DNA of 64,000 bases, from NCBI RefSeq assembly GCF_001640805.2, contig NC_066852.1, forward strand, positions 10,710,194 to 10,774,193, read 5' to 3'. Of the stretch, positions 52,431 through 64,000 are shown one piece after another. How positions within the stretch are numbered: position 1 is the stretch's first letter; every line of letters begins with the position of its first letter. The DNA comes from Lates calcarifer. Taxonomy: Eukaryota; Chordata; Actinopteri; Centropomidae. Below the pieces are notes generated by a model. That model ran no database searches. It was given only the letters and a program-made list of their open reading frames with translations, and had not been told where the DNA came from. The position numbers and the translations under genes are program-made.

Positions 52431-55400
52431 TCCTGTATTTTCCTTAGTAAGACTACAAGCAGTTTCATCTTAGCTCCTAGTTATAGAAAGCTGAGTAAGT
52501 GCTGCTTCACAGGAGGAACTGTTCTGAGGCAGTGCCATTTTGAAGAGCCAGAATTACAGACTAAGGCACCACATATATACAGTAGCTGCCACAGACATCA
52601 GTAGGAGGCTTGCAATTATTTCTAATCATCTATTCATTGCTAATGTTGAAGATTTATAGTCCCATCTTTCATGTCTTTGGGAAAGCAGCCTTTTCATCCT
52701 GGTAGGGCATAAATAGGATAGGTAAGAGCTTACCTCTCACTGAAACACTGTATTGTTTGGCCAAGGAAACAGCGGACAGCAAGAGATGACAGCTTTAAAT
52801 TATATGTCTCTGTATGTTTGGCCCCCGCAGGAAGAAGTGAAATAAATGCATGTGCCCTTGTGCTGTATGAGGCCTGTTGCAGGTGGACAGGCGGCGCGGA
52901 TTAATTTGTGCCAGTAGAATAGGAAGGTTTCATGCACGTACAGTACAGTGCAGCTTGAGAAACAGTCTGGGGGAAAAAGGAAAGGACAGCATAGAAAACA
53001 CAAAGGCACTTCTGACTGCATGCCCTTCAATGAGCACTGCAGAAGATGAAGGTGTGGAAATTATACATAAATGGATTCACCTGAACTTCCAGTGATGCAG
53101 CCCATTTTTACGCTTGCAAAGGTCTCAGGAAGAAAATAAGCCTTCCATGCTGATATAACTTTTCTTAACAGCATCACCTCCAGTACTGATACTGAATAAT
53201 TCAGGGCCTATTAGTCTACCATTTGCCTGGACATAAAGTCTCCTAGCAACATTGCTAGACTTTGTGATCAAGTAGGTACTATGTCACAGAGAACATTGCT
53301 TTTGCAAGGCCATTCCCATATATATATAGCCCCTGAATAAAGCCTCTAGTATAAGTACATTGTGTCTGTCTGTGCTCAGGCTATCCCCAAAGTTTTATAA
53401 TATTCATTATCATTATCAATTCATATCTCCGCCATTAGAATGTTATTTCTTCCATAGATTTTTTTCAGATCTCTAAGATATATTTGCGTGGTCAAACACT
53501 CTGACTAACCGTCAGTGTAACAGCTCCTTTTTTACTTTATATTGTCTTTATCTGGTCAGAAATCGGTGTTAAGAATGAATCCAACCAAACAATGAAAGCA
53601 GACAGTACAATAAGCCAAAGAGAATGAAAGAGAGAGCAAAATAATCATGTATGTGCATAATATATAAAATGCACTAATGATGACTCAGACCATCCACTGC
53701 ACTCACATTTCGATGCTGGCATGCTTGCCCACACTTTGAGGGTGAGAGATTGTAAATGTCAGTGGCTTGTCACTCAGACTCAGCCCCACATGAGCAGTGA
53801 GACGGACCCTGCTAAAAGGGAAGACCGGAATGACAGAGGAGACATTAGTATCCTGTCTGACTCACTCAGCGTCTGACCGTCAATCTCCGGATACGTTTGA
53901 GGCACCACTTTACCGATTTATGCATTTCCAAATTTCTATTCAGCGCCTGATCACCTCCATTCAATACCTCACTGCTGGATGTTGATTGGTTCTCCTCCTT
54001 GAATAACTGTTTAAGAGCTTCCAATTGGCTGCAGGCTTTAAATTGCTTTCCCCCAATTTCACTGGGGGTTAAGTTGAAATGGAAAAGAAATGATGTCTTA
54101 GACTCAGGAGTGACATGTGAGTGAGAATGTCTTTATTCCAATCACTACAGAAATGGAAACGTAAACCTTTGAAAAACATCATTACAAATATCAGACATCC
54201 TGACATACAGATACATACAGACGGCTGCGTTTAAAAACAAACACACAACAACACTACAGTTGCTGTCTGATCTAGCTTTTGACTCTTTCACACTTTAATT
54301 CTGTGGCTTTCATTTAATTTCTGTAAAGAGATCATTATGTTGATATTAGCACCTTTATCTGATGACTCTGAGATTATTCACTGAATTAAAAACATTATTT
54401 TAGGACCCCCACCTCTCTCTCAAATAAAATTCATCTGCAGAGAATTACACAGTAGAGTTACACTACGGGTAAAGATGTCTCCACTACCTGACATCAGTGG
54501 TACGCATATGGTCTACGACAGCCATCCAAATCTGGTATAGATTCCAGGAGAGCTTCCTCACTCTTGCATATGCCAAGACTCAATGACACAATGCCAGTCC
54601 AGAGCCAAATTGCCACTAGGCTTTTGTTTTAGTCTAAATAAATCCCACTTTGGAGAGGAATATGTTTCTCTGGACACTGATGCAGCACAGTATCCTGGGG
54701 TTTTAAATAAAGTGACTCCAAATACACCAATGACTTCCATCTGCTCAATGAGTGATGCTTAAAAATTCTACAATTAGATGCATAGTTAATTCCAGCTATT
54801 TATCAGTTTATAGCCGCGGTGCTCATGAGTTTGGTGGTAAAGACCAACCAAGCTGTCAAGCGTTGGCACCAAGTCGAGAACATTTTATCTCTCGGCGCAG
54901 TGACTCGTGCCATGACAGAGCTGAAGAATTTATTAAGTGTCTGGTAAAGTCACCACGATGTACACTTATTTCAAACTTCGCCCATTTTCTCTGTGATTAA
55001 AGACCTTGGCATTCTAAAGGGATGAATTAGTTTTAAGTGTTCAATCAAGGAAAAAAATAAAAATTCTTGCAGTGAGTGAGATTGCCAAGAGAATGTCTGA
55101 AATAATTAGTGACAGCCACTTGAGGTGTCTTTGGGAGGGGAAGGGACGAGCTCATGTGCAGAATGTGATGACCGTGAAGTGGAACTGGACAGCTTGGCAG
55201 CGGCTCTCAGGAAGCAACATGGCCTCCCAGTTGGAAGTAGGATCTGGAGATTCAAGGATCATTAGAAATGGGCCTTAATACATGAGTGTGGCTGCAGAGA
55301 AAATGGGGAACATATAATATTTCTGTCAATAAAATGTGCAGCAAATAGGAATTTGCTTCTTTGCATAATGCTTTCAAACTCCCCTTCCACCAGGATAGAG

Positions 55401-55725
55401 AGACATATGGACTCACAGTGGGTGAAAATGTGACCATAACTTCTATAGAGTTAAAAGGCTATTTACTAATCTATCACTGCACAAGGAAGAAGTGCAACTA
55501 CAGCTGCAGCCTCCTACACAATTTTCTGTCACCACCCCCACCCATGTCAACCCTCCCATCTGTTTGGCCACTAATTGATATGGACAATAAAGTTGCATTT
55601 TCACAATGGAGATGAGCTAATGAGAACAGAAATCCAAGATATGCAAAATAAAACTGCTTTGTCATGGGCCATTTGGCCTTGAAACTAAAGCTTTTTAGGT
55701 TTTGTAGCAGATACATGACACATAT

Positions 55726-55726
55726 C

Positions 55727-55760
<34 letters not shown>

Positions 55761-55765
55761 CTCTC
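55726..55765. repeat. (CT)n microsatellite
   Basis: A CT run interrupted by TTTCT and GCTCTCTCG. It gives spurious Arg/Glu-rich frames on the minus strand. Confidence 0.9.
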
Positions 55766-58019
55766 GTTCTTGTACTCTTCTCCACAGCTGAGCAGCTGAA
55801 AACACAAGTAGGCCACACAGTGGGAGGGTTTTGAAATTCTAACAGGTGGGTGGGTGTCATTCCAAAAATGAGAGTAATCAGACTTGATTAAAAGCCATAA
55901 ATCTCCAGTTGTGTTTGCTTTGCCACAGCAAAACAATCACAACCGATCATCAATCATATGCACAAGGGAAACACTGTATATCTTTCTCTATTTTATCCAT
56001 TCAAAAAAGGGTCAGAGTAATGCTCAGCAGCACAGTATATAGTCAGTATATCATCAGACCTATCTTTTAACATTAAAACTTGATTTTGGAGCTGTGAGAT
56101 ATCGATTTTGAGTTTATTGGATTTTTGTTTGTTTCTGAGATAATCTTCTCCAGTCAGATTAGTCATAAGGACATTGTGGTTTTAGAGTATGATTTTAGAG
56201 CCAATCTTAGAGGCTTTGATCTTAGCCCCTGCATCTCTTGTCTAGATTGAAACAGGAGTTTGGGACAGGACTAAAAACCTAATAGCAAGGGAAAGTCAAA
56301 GACAACAGAAATGGAATCACATCAGAGCGTGGAAAGTGAGCACTTGAGGCGTTCGTGAAACAGGTAAATGATCTTTCCAACAGTTTCCTACAGAGAGAGG
56401 CCAGGAGAAAGGACCATTTACACCCCTTTCAAATCCGTCAGATGTCATGGACTGCTGTAGAGTGCATCCCGAGTCTTTATTTCCCCCTCACCCATCCCCT
56501 CCCAACTACACGCACACACACACCAGTGACAGGGGCAGCTACCCTCCTTTGGCATGGACACTAAGCACTGAACAGCTCTGAGCACAGCGGGAGGCTTTGG
56601 CCACCTGCATACTGTGGAGAGGAGATAGAGACACAAATCCAACATTGAAATTGGTGATAGACACTGCAACATTTTCTTTTTTCCACTCCAAGGATTTCAG
56701 CAATTTGTTTCTGAGGTTTACTCTGTGCTTAGGTAGGAGGTGTGGCATGGAACAAAATAAATCAAATTTTTTCCCATTGCAGTGGGTGCTAAAACTGATT
56801 CACATTTACAGGAGGTCCCGCACCGGAAGAGAAAAATGCTTTTTATTGTTCCCCTGGCCTCCGCAAGGACCTATGCAAAATGTAAACAATGTTTGAGCCT
56901 ACCTTTGAGCCTTGTTACAAGGGCCCACCACTGTGCAGTGTTCATTAGAGTGGAAATGATATGTGCAAACAAAGAGAGGCGCCCAAGCAGCACACTCTGC
57001 TGCGTCTTTTCATCTCAGAATTGCAAATGAATGCTGCCTCCTCACCTGGTCCCTGCAGGCAGTGTCCCAGTGCCTCCAATCAGTGCTTTATTGACAGCAG
57101 GCATCCAGCAGAAAACTAGGAGTGCTAATAGCTGAGGATGATGCCTGATAAACACGTTCTCCCCTCTAACTGTGCCCCCACATATTTTACAGCCTGGCAG
57201 GGTGGCCTCCAACCAAGGTCAAAATGTGGTGCTGCTTGGCGAACACGGCTGCTTATGCAAAGACTGGCACGCATTTTTATTTAAGAGTCAGTTCTGACTC
57301 AGTTTGGCTATTCTCTATCTACTTTGTAATTTTAAAAGGTGCATCTTTGTCTGTTCTGGCACAGAACTCAGTTGGAGGAGACATGCTTTTCCATGAGTAT
57401 GTTGAGGAAAATTACGCAGCTTCAACCAAAGCTCAGATGAAATGTAAAGGAAACAAGGAAACAACATACTCAGATATTCTGCTCAATAAGCAAATGGACC
57501 ATACTTTAATGTTAAGCTTATGGGCATTATGCATTATTGTGTAGGCAGCCCTGTCCACGGAGGCGCAGCATTAAACTTCCAGTGCAGCAAATATCTGTGG
57601 CCAAACCATTCTGTCTAAATAACAGGGGGGGTGGCACCGTAAACACAGACTTGCTTGGCTTTGTCGAGCTAATGACTTCCTGCTCCAGTGGCTTGTGAAA
57701 CAGTGTTAGAGCCAAAATAAGTAAAATCGGGAGCAGAATTTAATCTGTCACTCAATGGAAAGCCTTTAAGCAGAAACTTACAGCCACCCAGAGGGTGAAC
57801 GCAAGTCAAGTGAAATTACAGCAAAAGCTCCCTGGCAGAGAGTGAAGTACCCGAACAGGTTGTGTATAGGAATGAGGATTACAGATTGGTTGGATAAATA
57901 GGGGATTCTTTAAAGCAAAACACACTGAGTGTGAATGTCAACCAAGGTGGTAATCTAAAACCATCAATCCCTTTGAATCTAGGTAAGCTTCACCCATGTA
58001 GAATAGAGATTGATGTGGG

Positions 58020-58140
58020 GAGGAAGAGTGCACTTGCTCTCGGTTTTTTGATCTTCCTGAATTTGCCCCGAGCTTGGTTTTGAACTGTGTAGCTGTGCAG
58101 CAGTCATATTAACAACCTAAGTGCTGCAAGGTAGTGTGAG
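58020..58140 (-). mobile_element. Decayed tRNA-derived SINE, reverse orientation
   Basis: On the minus strand a 'gcagcacttaggttgttaat' segment, then 'cacagcta' and a B-box-like GTTCAAAACC (58085-58076), then 'aagctcgggg', follow the order of common fish SINE heads (cagtggttagcactgt - cacagc - ggttcgaaccc - gctcgggg). It is heavily diverged. Confidence 0.35.
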
Positions 58141-59017
58141 CAAGCCTTTCCAACTACTCAGAATTAATCATTTCTATGAATTGTTTGTTTCCTCTGTAGT
58201 CACTTGGGAAAAACTGGATGGGAATGACGAGAAGCCACTCTGGGGTAGATGAGCTAAAATTAATCAAAACATCAATGACTTGTTTTACTAAAAGTGTCCT
58301 GTCTCTTTTCTAACCTCCTTTTCTTGAGCCGTTCTCTGGCGGTGGTGAATTTGAAACAAAACTGCATCTAAAATCATACCTCTTTGCAATTACAGCAAGC
58401 CAACATTGATTCTGCAAACAAACAGCTGTATTTATTTACTAAAAAAACTCCCCAAATCACTCATATTACAAACAGTGGTCTGTTAATGAAAATAGACAAG
58501 CCTTTTCAAAAGATAAGATGAAGTGTACACACTTTGGAAGCATAATGTCTAATGCCAGCAACTCCTACTTAGAGGCGATGAAACTTACAATGTTTTTTTT
58601 TTTTTTTTCCCATTTAACAAGTCTATTCTGAATCACTGACATCAAAGTTTCCTGTGTTCCACATTAATATTCATGTCTGAAGCAAAGATAAAACTGAGAA
58701 AATAAGACATGAAATGCAGATTAGCCTCTTCTGAGAAGATATGCAAATACTGAGCCAGACACTTGAGCTTTTCTTTGCACATGAGCACACAGTCCACATG
58801 CACATATACTGTATATGCTTCCTTATTCAAATCTACTTGGACATAATTATCATTCTTTAAGGCCAAATATAGAAAAACCCAGCAAGTTTCATGTGTCTGG
58901 ACAGCAACACGCTGAAAGTCTAGCTGTCCTTGCCACTTCTGGTCTGAAATTATATACAGCAGACTGGCTTTAATTTAAGGGTGTTTTTGGCAGAATTTTA
59001 TGAAGTTATTCAGAGTA

Positions 59018-59095
59018 CATGGGTGGTTAAATGAATAAAATACACCACAGAGCCAGAAGTCAGGTTTGAATCTTTTTGACATTTGTGATTCCCTC
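59018..59095 (+). mobile_element. tRNA-derived SINE head with A and B boxes
   Basis: An A-box-like ATGGGTGGTTAAATG begins at 59019, and a B-box-like GGTTTGAATC lies at 59063-59072, about 40 bp apart as in tRNA promoters. Between them is 'acaccacagagccagaagtca', matching the usual fish SINE text. The downstream part is short or lost. Confidence 0.45.
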
Positions 59096-61554
59096 CTAAC
59101 AGGTTGTCTATAAAAAATGTACTCTGCATAATGCAATGTACCAACATATCTACTCTATATCACAATATGATTTTCAGGTCTGCTCATTTATAGTCATGAA
59201 AAATGACCTCTAAAAGTCCCAATTCTAACTCTGCTCACCTGAAAAAAATTGCCCGCTTAATAAACATCTGGTCTCCATATGTTCCATATGTATATTTTTG
59301 GCACCTTGAATGTAATTATTTTACTGCTTGTGCCAATATGCCAAAAATTTCCTCAATTCAAGACAGTCTGCACTGTACACCCAAATCAAAATGGACTTAT
59401 ATACTTATCTTGTATATTAAAATTGAGATTGTTCTTCTTCAGGATATGACGATTGAAGGAGCTTTAATTTCCCATACGCAGTAAAAATCCAGTGTTTGTG
59501 CATCTTAAAAAAAAAAAACCCAAACAAAACAAAAAAACAACACACCATACATTTCTGCATCTGCAGGGTCTAAACAGCTCAACAGAAAGCTCCTTTGTAA
59601 CAGCAAACAAAAGCATTCCCTTTGAACCTTCAGAAATATGACACAAGTGGACAAAAGCATGACTGAGCCTCAAAAGAGCCAAACCAAACACATCCCATCA
59701 TCATGCATTCCACTTAGAGATAGGAATAAAACAGGAATACATCTTATCTTAATAAAATACTTCTCTCACTATTACATCACATTAGAAAATCTTATTTCAT
59801 TTGAATGTCATGTCCACATAAAGGCTTTGATTCCACATATATTAGATATCTATGAATAATACATATATTTACACACACTCAGATCAGATTTAGCTTTATC
59901 CATTTCTCAGCATTTCAAAGATTTCAAAAATTATTTTACTTTCATGTCAGCAATCATGGCCTAGCATCACTGGTCAAATGATGAATATCTCAACTTGGAA
60001 CAAGAGCCACATGTAAACTTACAGCAAGATAATTAATTGAAAATGGGTTAATTCCTCCCACCGCGCTCGTCCACATTAATGGGGAAGAGATAAGAACAGT
60101 CTTAATAGTTGGTCAGACCTTCTTGGAAAAGTCCAGCCAGAGCAGGCTTATCTAAATCCTCTTGGCAGAGCTATCTGAGTAGTCAAAGGAGAGTGCAGAG
60201 GAGTGCTTAAATTTGCCAAGAAAAGCGGCTCTTATAAATAAAGCAGCGGCAGGAAGTTTCTCAGAGAATCCTCAATGTTACTGGTCTGTATTGACTGACT
60301 TTTTCAATATGTTCTGTTAAATAAAAAAGGAAAAGAACTCTTTAGCAATGGAAGCAAAAATCACTTCATGATGTGAATGTGTGCGCTATAATAAGTAAAA
60401 TAAGATAAAATGGCCAGGCTAAACTACTCAAAAGTAGTGTTCATTGTGTGACTCGTTTCTGTCATTGGTGGCTGGGAAGTGGTGGTAAATCGTGTCCCTC
60501 CTGTGTGTTTGTGTGTCACTGAAAGTATGACGTTGCCTGACTTTGGGTTACGATGTGCTCTCCCCCAATAAGCCTTCGCTGTCACTCTGCTTCAGTAACT
60601 GCCTGCTGGAGTCTCTGTCGGCCTCATCCTCTTCATCAGATCTGGCAACAGTCAGGTGTCTCCGGTACACAGGAGGGCTATAGGGGTCGACACACATACA
60701 GACACACCATTATATCATTCCTTGGCTACTTAGAATAGAGACAAAACCGAAAGGTGCAGAGATGGAAAAAGGCATGGGAAACCACAAGCAATTCAGGCAG
60801 CAAAATTACAGTCTTCCCCAGGCAACAAATAATCTCCTGAAGCATGCATAACATACTGTACGCGTGCAGTGTTATTATAATTTCTTACAAATGTATATTT
60901 TTATCTAATATATGAGTAAAATGCATCACAAATATTCTTGGTCCATGAAAACAGTGTTACCGGGCTTAACCCACATATTAGTAAATGGTATGTGCAGTTA
61001 GTAAGGTAAATGTCAGGGCTCAGATAGTGTAAGGGATTAATTCAGCACTGATGAGCTCAATAACTCACATGGCTGAAAACAATACTGTACTGTATCTTGT
61101 TTCTATCTACCACACTCAAGGTTATTTAAAACTGTGGTTTTACATCCTTGGCTTATGTTGCAGAGATCTGATATATCCAGACTGCACTGCTCTTTGATAC
61201 ATACCCTGAAGATGACAAGCAAAATTGACAACTAAAACATGTCTTATAGCGCATACATATACTGCAACAACTATCCACAACCTGAAACCTGCATATTATG
61301 AAGTATTTATAAGTATATGAAATAGGTACAGTACTGTGTGCTCTAGTCTTGTCATACAAACTGCAGCATGTCATCCTTTTGGAAGGCTGTGATATCTCTG
61401 ATTTGGTGTCACACAATGTGTAGGTTAGTCAAGACAAGTGGCAGTGTGAGATCAGTTTTTAAATTTGAAAATGTAGAGATAAGTCGACTCCTTGTTCAGA
61501 CACATTTATGTGAATGTTACAGAAAACCAGCATACATGGTAGCATGTAAGCAAA
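59096..61554. other. Intergenic DNA downstream of the MYO18B-like gene; no gene seen
   Basis: An A-run lies near 59506-59518. The block 60060-60270 has AGATAAGA and CTTATAAATAAAG words (GATA- and TATA/MEF2-like) in even composition and could be regulatory. No coding exon is recognised. Confidence 0.45.
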
Positions 61555-61680
61555 CATTTGATAACTGCAGGTTACTTGTGTAACCCTGGTTCTCTGAGTA
61601 GCATGACATATCCCAGTGTGAAGCATCAAAACTTGTAACTGTGTGATAAAGAGCAGTACTCTTGGCAAACTGCTAGCATG
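61555..61680 (+). repeat. Fragment resembling a palindrome-bearing dispersed fish repeat
   Basis: GGTTAC-TTGT-GTAACC at 61570-61585 is an inverted repeat, followed by CTGGTTCTCTGAGTAGCATG. This 'ggttac-n-gtaaccctggttctctgag' phrase recurs in fish genomes as part of dispersed elements, as I remember it. Limits are uncertain. Confidence 0.4.
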
Positions 61681-62648
61681 GGAGCTCTACAGTGGTGTGC
61701 CTGGTGAACACAGGCTAAACTGGTGCTTATTACTATCATGAAAGCAAATATTTTGTTGACATGAGCTCCACTGAGCCAGTGCCACGTTAAACCCACAAAA
61801 TCTTATTTCAGCTGGAAAGGCAAATTCATATTCAAGGACAACCACCATGCTGCTGTCTTGCATTTTTTAAAACCACACAGGAACCAGAGATGCTCAAACT
61901 GTCAGTAAAATTACTCTGAAAATAGATAGCTTTTGAAGCTGAGAGCTAATTTTAGCTCTGTAATTATGATGCAAAGTGTCATGTCCCACCTCTTTAAACT
62001 CTTCGCAGTTAACATGTTGAGGCAAAAATTGGTGCAATTTCGTTTTTGTCTCATTGCCAACATCTGTTTGTTGTAAAAGAACAGCTACAGCCAGACACCT
62101 CTCTCTTAACACTATGTACTTATAACAGTATCAAACACAGCATTAGGAGAAACACTCACATTTACAGGAATGTAATCCATCTTCACAAAGATGAAACCGA
62201 AAAGTAAGACTGCCTTACAACACTAGCATTTCTGATGACAGGTAATTACAATAATGGATCACTGTATACCTCCTATGCAAAAGCTGTATCAGCAGTTGTT
62301 TATGATAGGAGTTAGAAATAAAACAGAAGTGACTGGAGTGTGTCAGTAACGCAGACTAGAGGCAAACTACAGTATAGTATAATAAATTGGTGCTCTTTTT
62401 AAATGGAGACAAATGTTGGCAAGAGCAAAGGAAAAAAAAATAGTGGCTTTTGAAAAATGTATCCATTGCTTATTGAGTACAAGTCAACATTAGTGTATCA
62501 CAAGGATTATACACAGTGTCAGAAAAAATAGTAACATTCACACACAGCAAACCAAGTTAGTACACTAAGTGAAAGATCCCGGATCAGTTCAGCCGTGAAG
62601 TGGGTCCTGGGTTATTACCACACCAAGCATCACCTTCTGCTGTTGGTA
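61681..62648 (-). other. Probable 3' untranslated and downstream region of the MYO18B-like gene
   Basis: It directly follows the TGA on the minus strand. I did not find a canonical AATAAA (TTTATT on the plus strand) close to the stop, so the transcript end cannot be placed. No other gene is seen. Confidence 0.35.
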
Positions 62649-64000
62649 TCAGTCACTGTCAGGCCTGTAGAGGTACTTCATCACCAAGCTATCCATCTTC
62701 TTCTGTTTCTTCTTGGATTCCTTCTTGCTAGATGACCCACGACCTGCACGCTCCTTCTCATCATCATCAGATGGGGGTTTTGGGGCTCTTTTAATACTGC
62801 TGGAGCTGCGGTAGGAGATGGTTGAGTCGGAAGAGGAGGAGGAGGAGGAGGATTCTGATGACTCTGAAGAGGAGGAGGAATCTTCAGACTCGCTTTGCTT
62901 CTTAGATCTCTTCTTGGACTTCTTGCCCTTCTTCTTCCTTGAGCTCTTTCTGCTGTGACGATCATCTGATGAGGAGTCATCTGATGGAGAGGCTTTACTC
63001 TTTTTATCTTTGCGACTGCGGGAGCTGCTGGTGCTGAGGGTGCTGGACGGTCGGTTGCTGTAGTCCAGAGCGGAGCCTGATGCGGAGCGCCGCAGGCTGG
63101 ACGTGCTGCAGCCGAGCCCCTCGTCATCTCCCTTCTTCCTACTGTCCTCACTTCCCGGAGCCTTCTTCGCATCCTCGTCCTCACCACTAGACTCATCGAG
63201 TTTGCTGCGCTTGAATTTGATGGGTTTGAAGCTGAGCACCTCATTGATTGCAGCCTCCAAGTCAGGATCTAAGTAGTTGCGGTGGGTGACTGTTTTAATG
63301 TCAGATGTATCGCCCAGGTTGCTGTCTGACGAGTGTGGCTGAGCTGGGGTTGAAAAGCTGCGGCTCAGGGAGGAGCGAGGGCTGTAGGCTGAGGTTCCCC
63401 CTTCACTAAAAGCGGCACTCTTGCCATCATCATCTTCGTCATCATCATCTACATGCAGGCCAAATTCGCTGAGGCCACAGCTGCGAGCAACTGACAAGCG
63501 TGAGCTGCTGCGTCTGTCATCCTTCCAAGAACTGCTGCGATGCAGCGATCGGGGGCTTGAACGACTCACACTGCTGATAGTTGACTTATTGTCATCATCC
63601 ATGTCCAACATCCCCCTCCTGGTGGACATCCTGCTGGGAGCGACAGATGACACCATGGACTCCTTATCGAACTCAGGGCTGCTGCGGGAGGTCCAGCGGG
63701 ACTCCAGGCCCTTCCTGGCTCTGCTGGTGGCCTCAGAATAAGCCATGGAGATAACAGAGCCTTTGTCGTCTAAGTCTTCCTGTGCCTGGCTCTTCTTCCA
63801 GTCCTCCTGGAGCTCTCCAGACTTAGACTTGGCTTTACGAATTGAGGCATGGTCTGGCACGTCAGGCTGTTCTTTGAGAGTGCTAAACAAGGAGCTCTCA
63901 TCACCTGTCCCCCCTATGGAGTCTTTCAGGTTGGAGCGCTTCCTGTAGCTTAGGGAACTCATGACAGACACTGATCTGCTCTGCTCTACTTCTTTCCCAT
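62649..64000 (-). CDS. MYO18B: Terminal coding exon of an unconventional myosin XVIIIB-like protein (5' part outside window)
   Basis: The frame is open from the window edge to a TGA at 62649-62651, giving about 449 C-terminal residues. The first Met-like position at 63971 is really GTG. The frame runs on through GKEVEQSRS to the edge without a stop, and no pyrimidine-rich acceptor is seen, so the exon continues outside. Residues counted from the edge: a basic/Ser segment near 10-30; Ser-Arg rich stretches at 85-170; an acidic run at about 184-191; a short predicted helix, LDPDLEAAINEVLSF, at about 243-257; Lys-rich blocks at 329-367; a Ser run at 374-391; a proline motif RAPKPP at about 404-409; and the end YLYRPDSD. 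No motor or coiled coil is expected this far C-terminal. MYO18B is known as a striated-muscle myosin needed for sarcomere assembly. The assignment rests on tail composition, the remembered helix motif and synteny with a SEZ6L-like gene downstream. Another Ser-rich cytoskeletal protein remains possible. Frames on the opposite strand and in the other minus frame are shadows. Confidence 0.66.
   Translation of the reverse strand, partial: GKEVEQSRSVSVMSSLSYRKRSNLKDSIGGTGDESSLFSTLKEQPDVPDHASIRKAKSKSGELQEDWKKSQAQEDLDDKGSVISMAYSEATSRARKGLESRWTSRSSPEFDKESMVSSVAPSRMSTRRGMLDMDDDNKSTISSVSRSSPRSLHRSSSWKDDRRSSSRLSVARSCGLSEFGLHVDDDDEDDDGKSAAFSEGGTSAYSPRSSLSRSFSTPAQPHSSDSNLGDTSDIKTVTHRNYLDPDLEAAINEVLSFKPIKFKRSKLDESSGEDEDAKKAPGSEDSRKKGDDEGLGCSTSSLRRSASGSALDYSNRPSSTLSTSSSRSRKDKKSKASPSDDSSSDDRHSRKSSRKKKGKKSKKRSKKQSESEDSSSSSESSESSSSSSSSDSTISYRSSSSIKRAPKPPSDDDEKERAGRGSSSKKESKKKQKKMDSLVMKYLYRPDSD

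Larger units (their letters stand above)
48801..58015. other. Intergenic DNA; no gene seen
   Basis: It holds a long TA tract (50207-50262), a CT tract (55726-55765), an A-run near 49987-50000, a CpG- and TATA-bearing spot at 52240-52430, and chance frames up to 159 codons (minus, 51458-51937) without recognisable motifs. Confidence 0.45.

Noticed and set aside
55498..55936. Two Arg/Glu-rich minus-strand frames
   Set aside because: They are translations of the CT/AG microsatellite.
62681..63244. 187-codon minus-strand frame within the MYO18B-like exon, plus plus-strand frames at 63421-63948
   Set aside because: They are shadows of the Ser/Lys-rich coding frame in other frames; low-complexity coding DNA gives long alternative frames.

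Overview
This window is vertebrate genomic DNA, most probably from a ray-finned (teleost) fish. It has two widely spaced gene ends with consensus splice sites, A+T-rich non-coding DNA between them, many CA, CT and TA microsatellites, and scattered decayed repeats of fish type (tRNA-derived SINE fragments and a common teleost 'dispersed repeat' with internal tandem units). There are no operons, ribosome binding sites, CRISPR arrays, rRNA genes or convincing tRNA genes. Most open reading frames here are chance frames in non-coding DNA.

Two genes can be supported, both on the minus strand. At the right edge (62649-64000) is the terminal coding exon of a large protein with a very Ser-rich, Lys-rich and acidic tail. 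I read it as the C-terminus of MYO18B, the unconventional class XVIII myosin of striated muscle. At 33408-33492 is a short first coding exon made almost entirely of a signal peptide, ending in a perfect splice donor and sitting in a CpG-rich promoter block. I read it as exon 1 of SEZ6L, a neuronal CUB/sushi membrane protein. The SEZ6L call rests mainly on position: in human 22q12.1 MYO18B is followed by SEZ6L in the same orientation, and this window has the same order and direction.

Layout: 1-33407 is the start of the first intron of the SEZ6L-like gene, which leaves the window without a recognisable second exon. 33408 to about 33970 is the first exon, 5' leader and promoter, flanked upstream by a 58-bp CT/AG tract. 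About 33970-62648 is the intergenic region between the two genes. 62649-64000 is the MYO18B-like last exon, open to the window edge.

The non-coding DNA holds two copies of one teleost repeat (24690-25580 and 48410-48800), four SINE-like remnants of varying quality (43290-43500, 43911-44010, 58020-58140, 59018-59095) and a palindrome-bearing fragment (61555-61680). It also holds a good RNA-type hairpin (35641-35696), several blocks that look like conserved regulatory DNA, and a few short coding-like segments on the plus strand (15843-15917, 35283-35577, 39146-39256) that I could not assign. I found no clear new biological system. The most useful items to follow up are the 35283-35577 frame, the small hydrophobic exon-like segment near 15.87 kb, and the possible split 5' leader of the SEZ6L-like gene.
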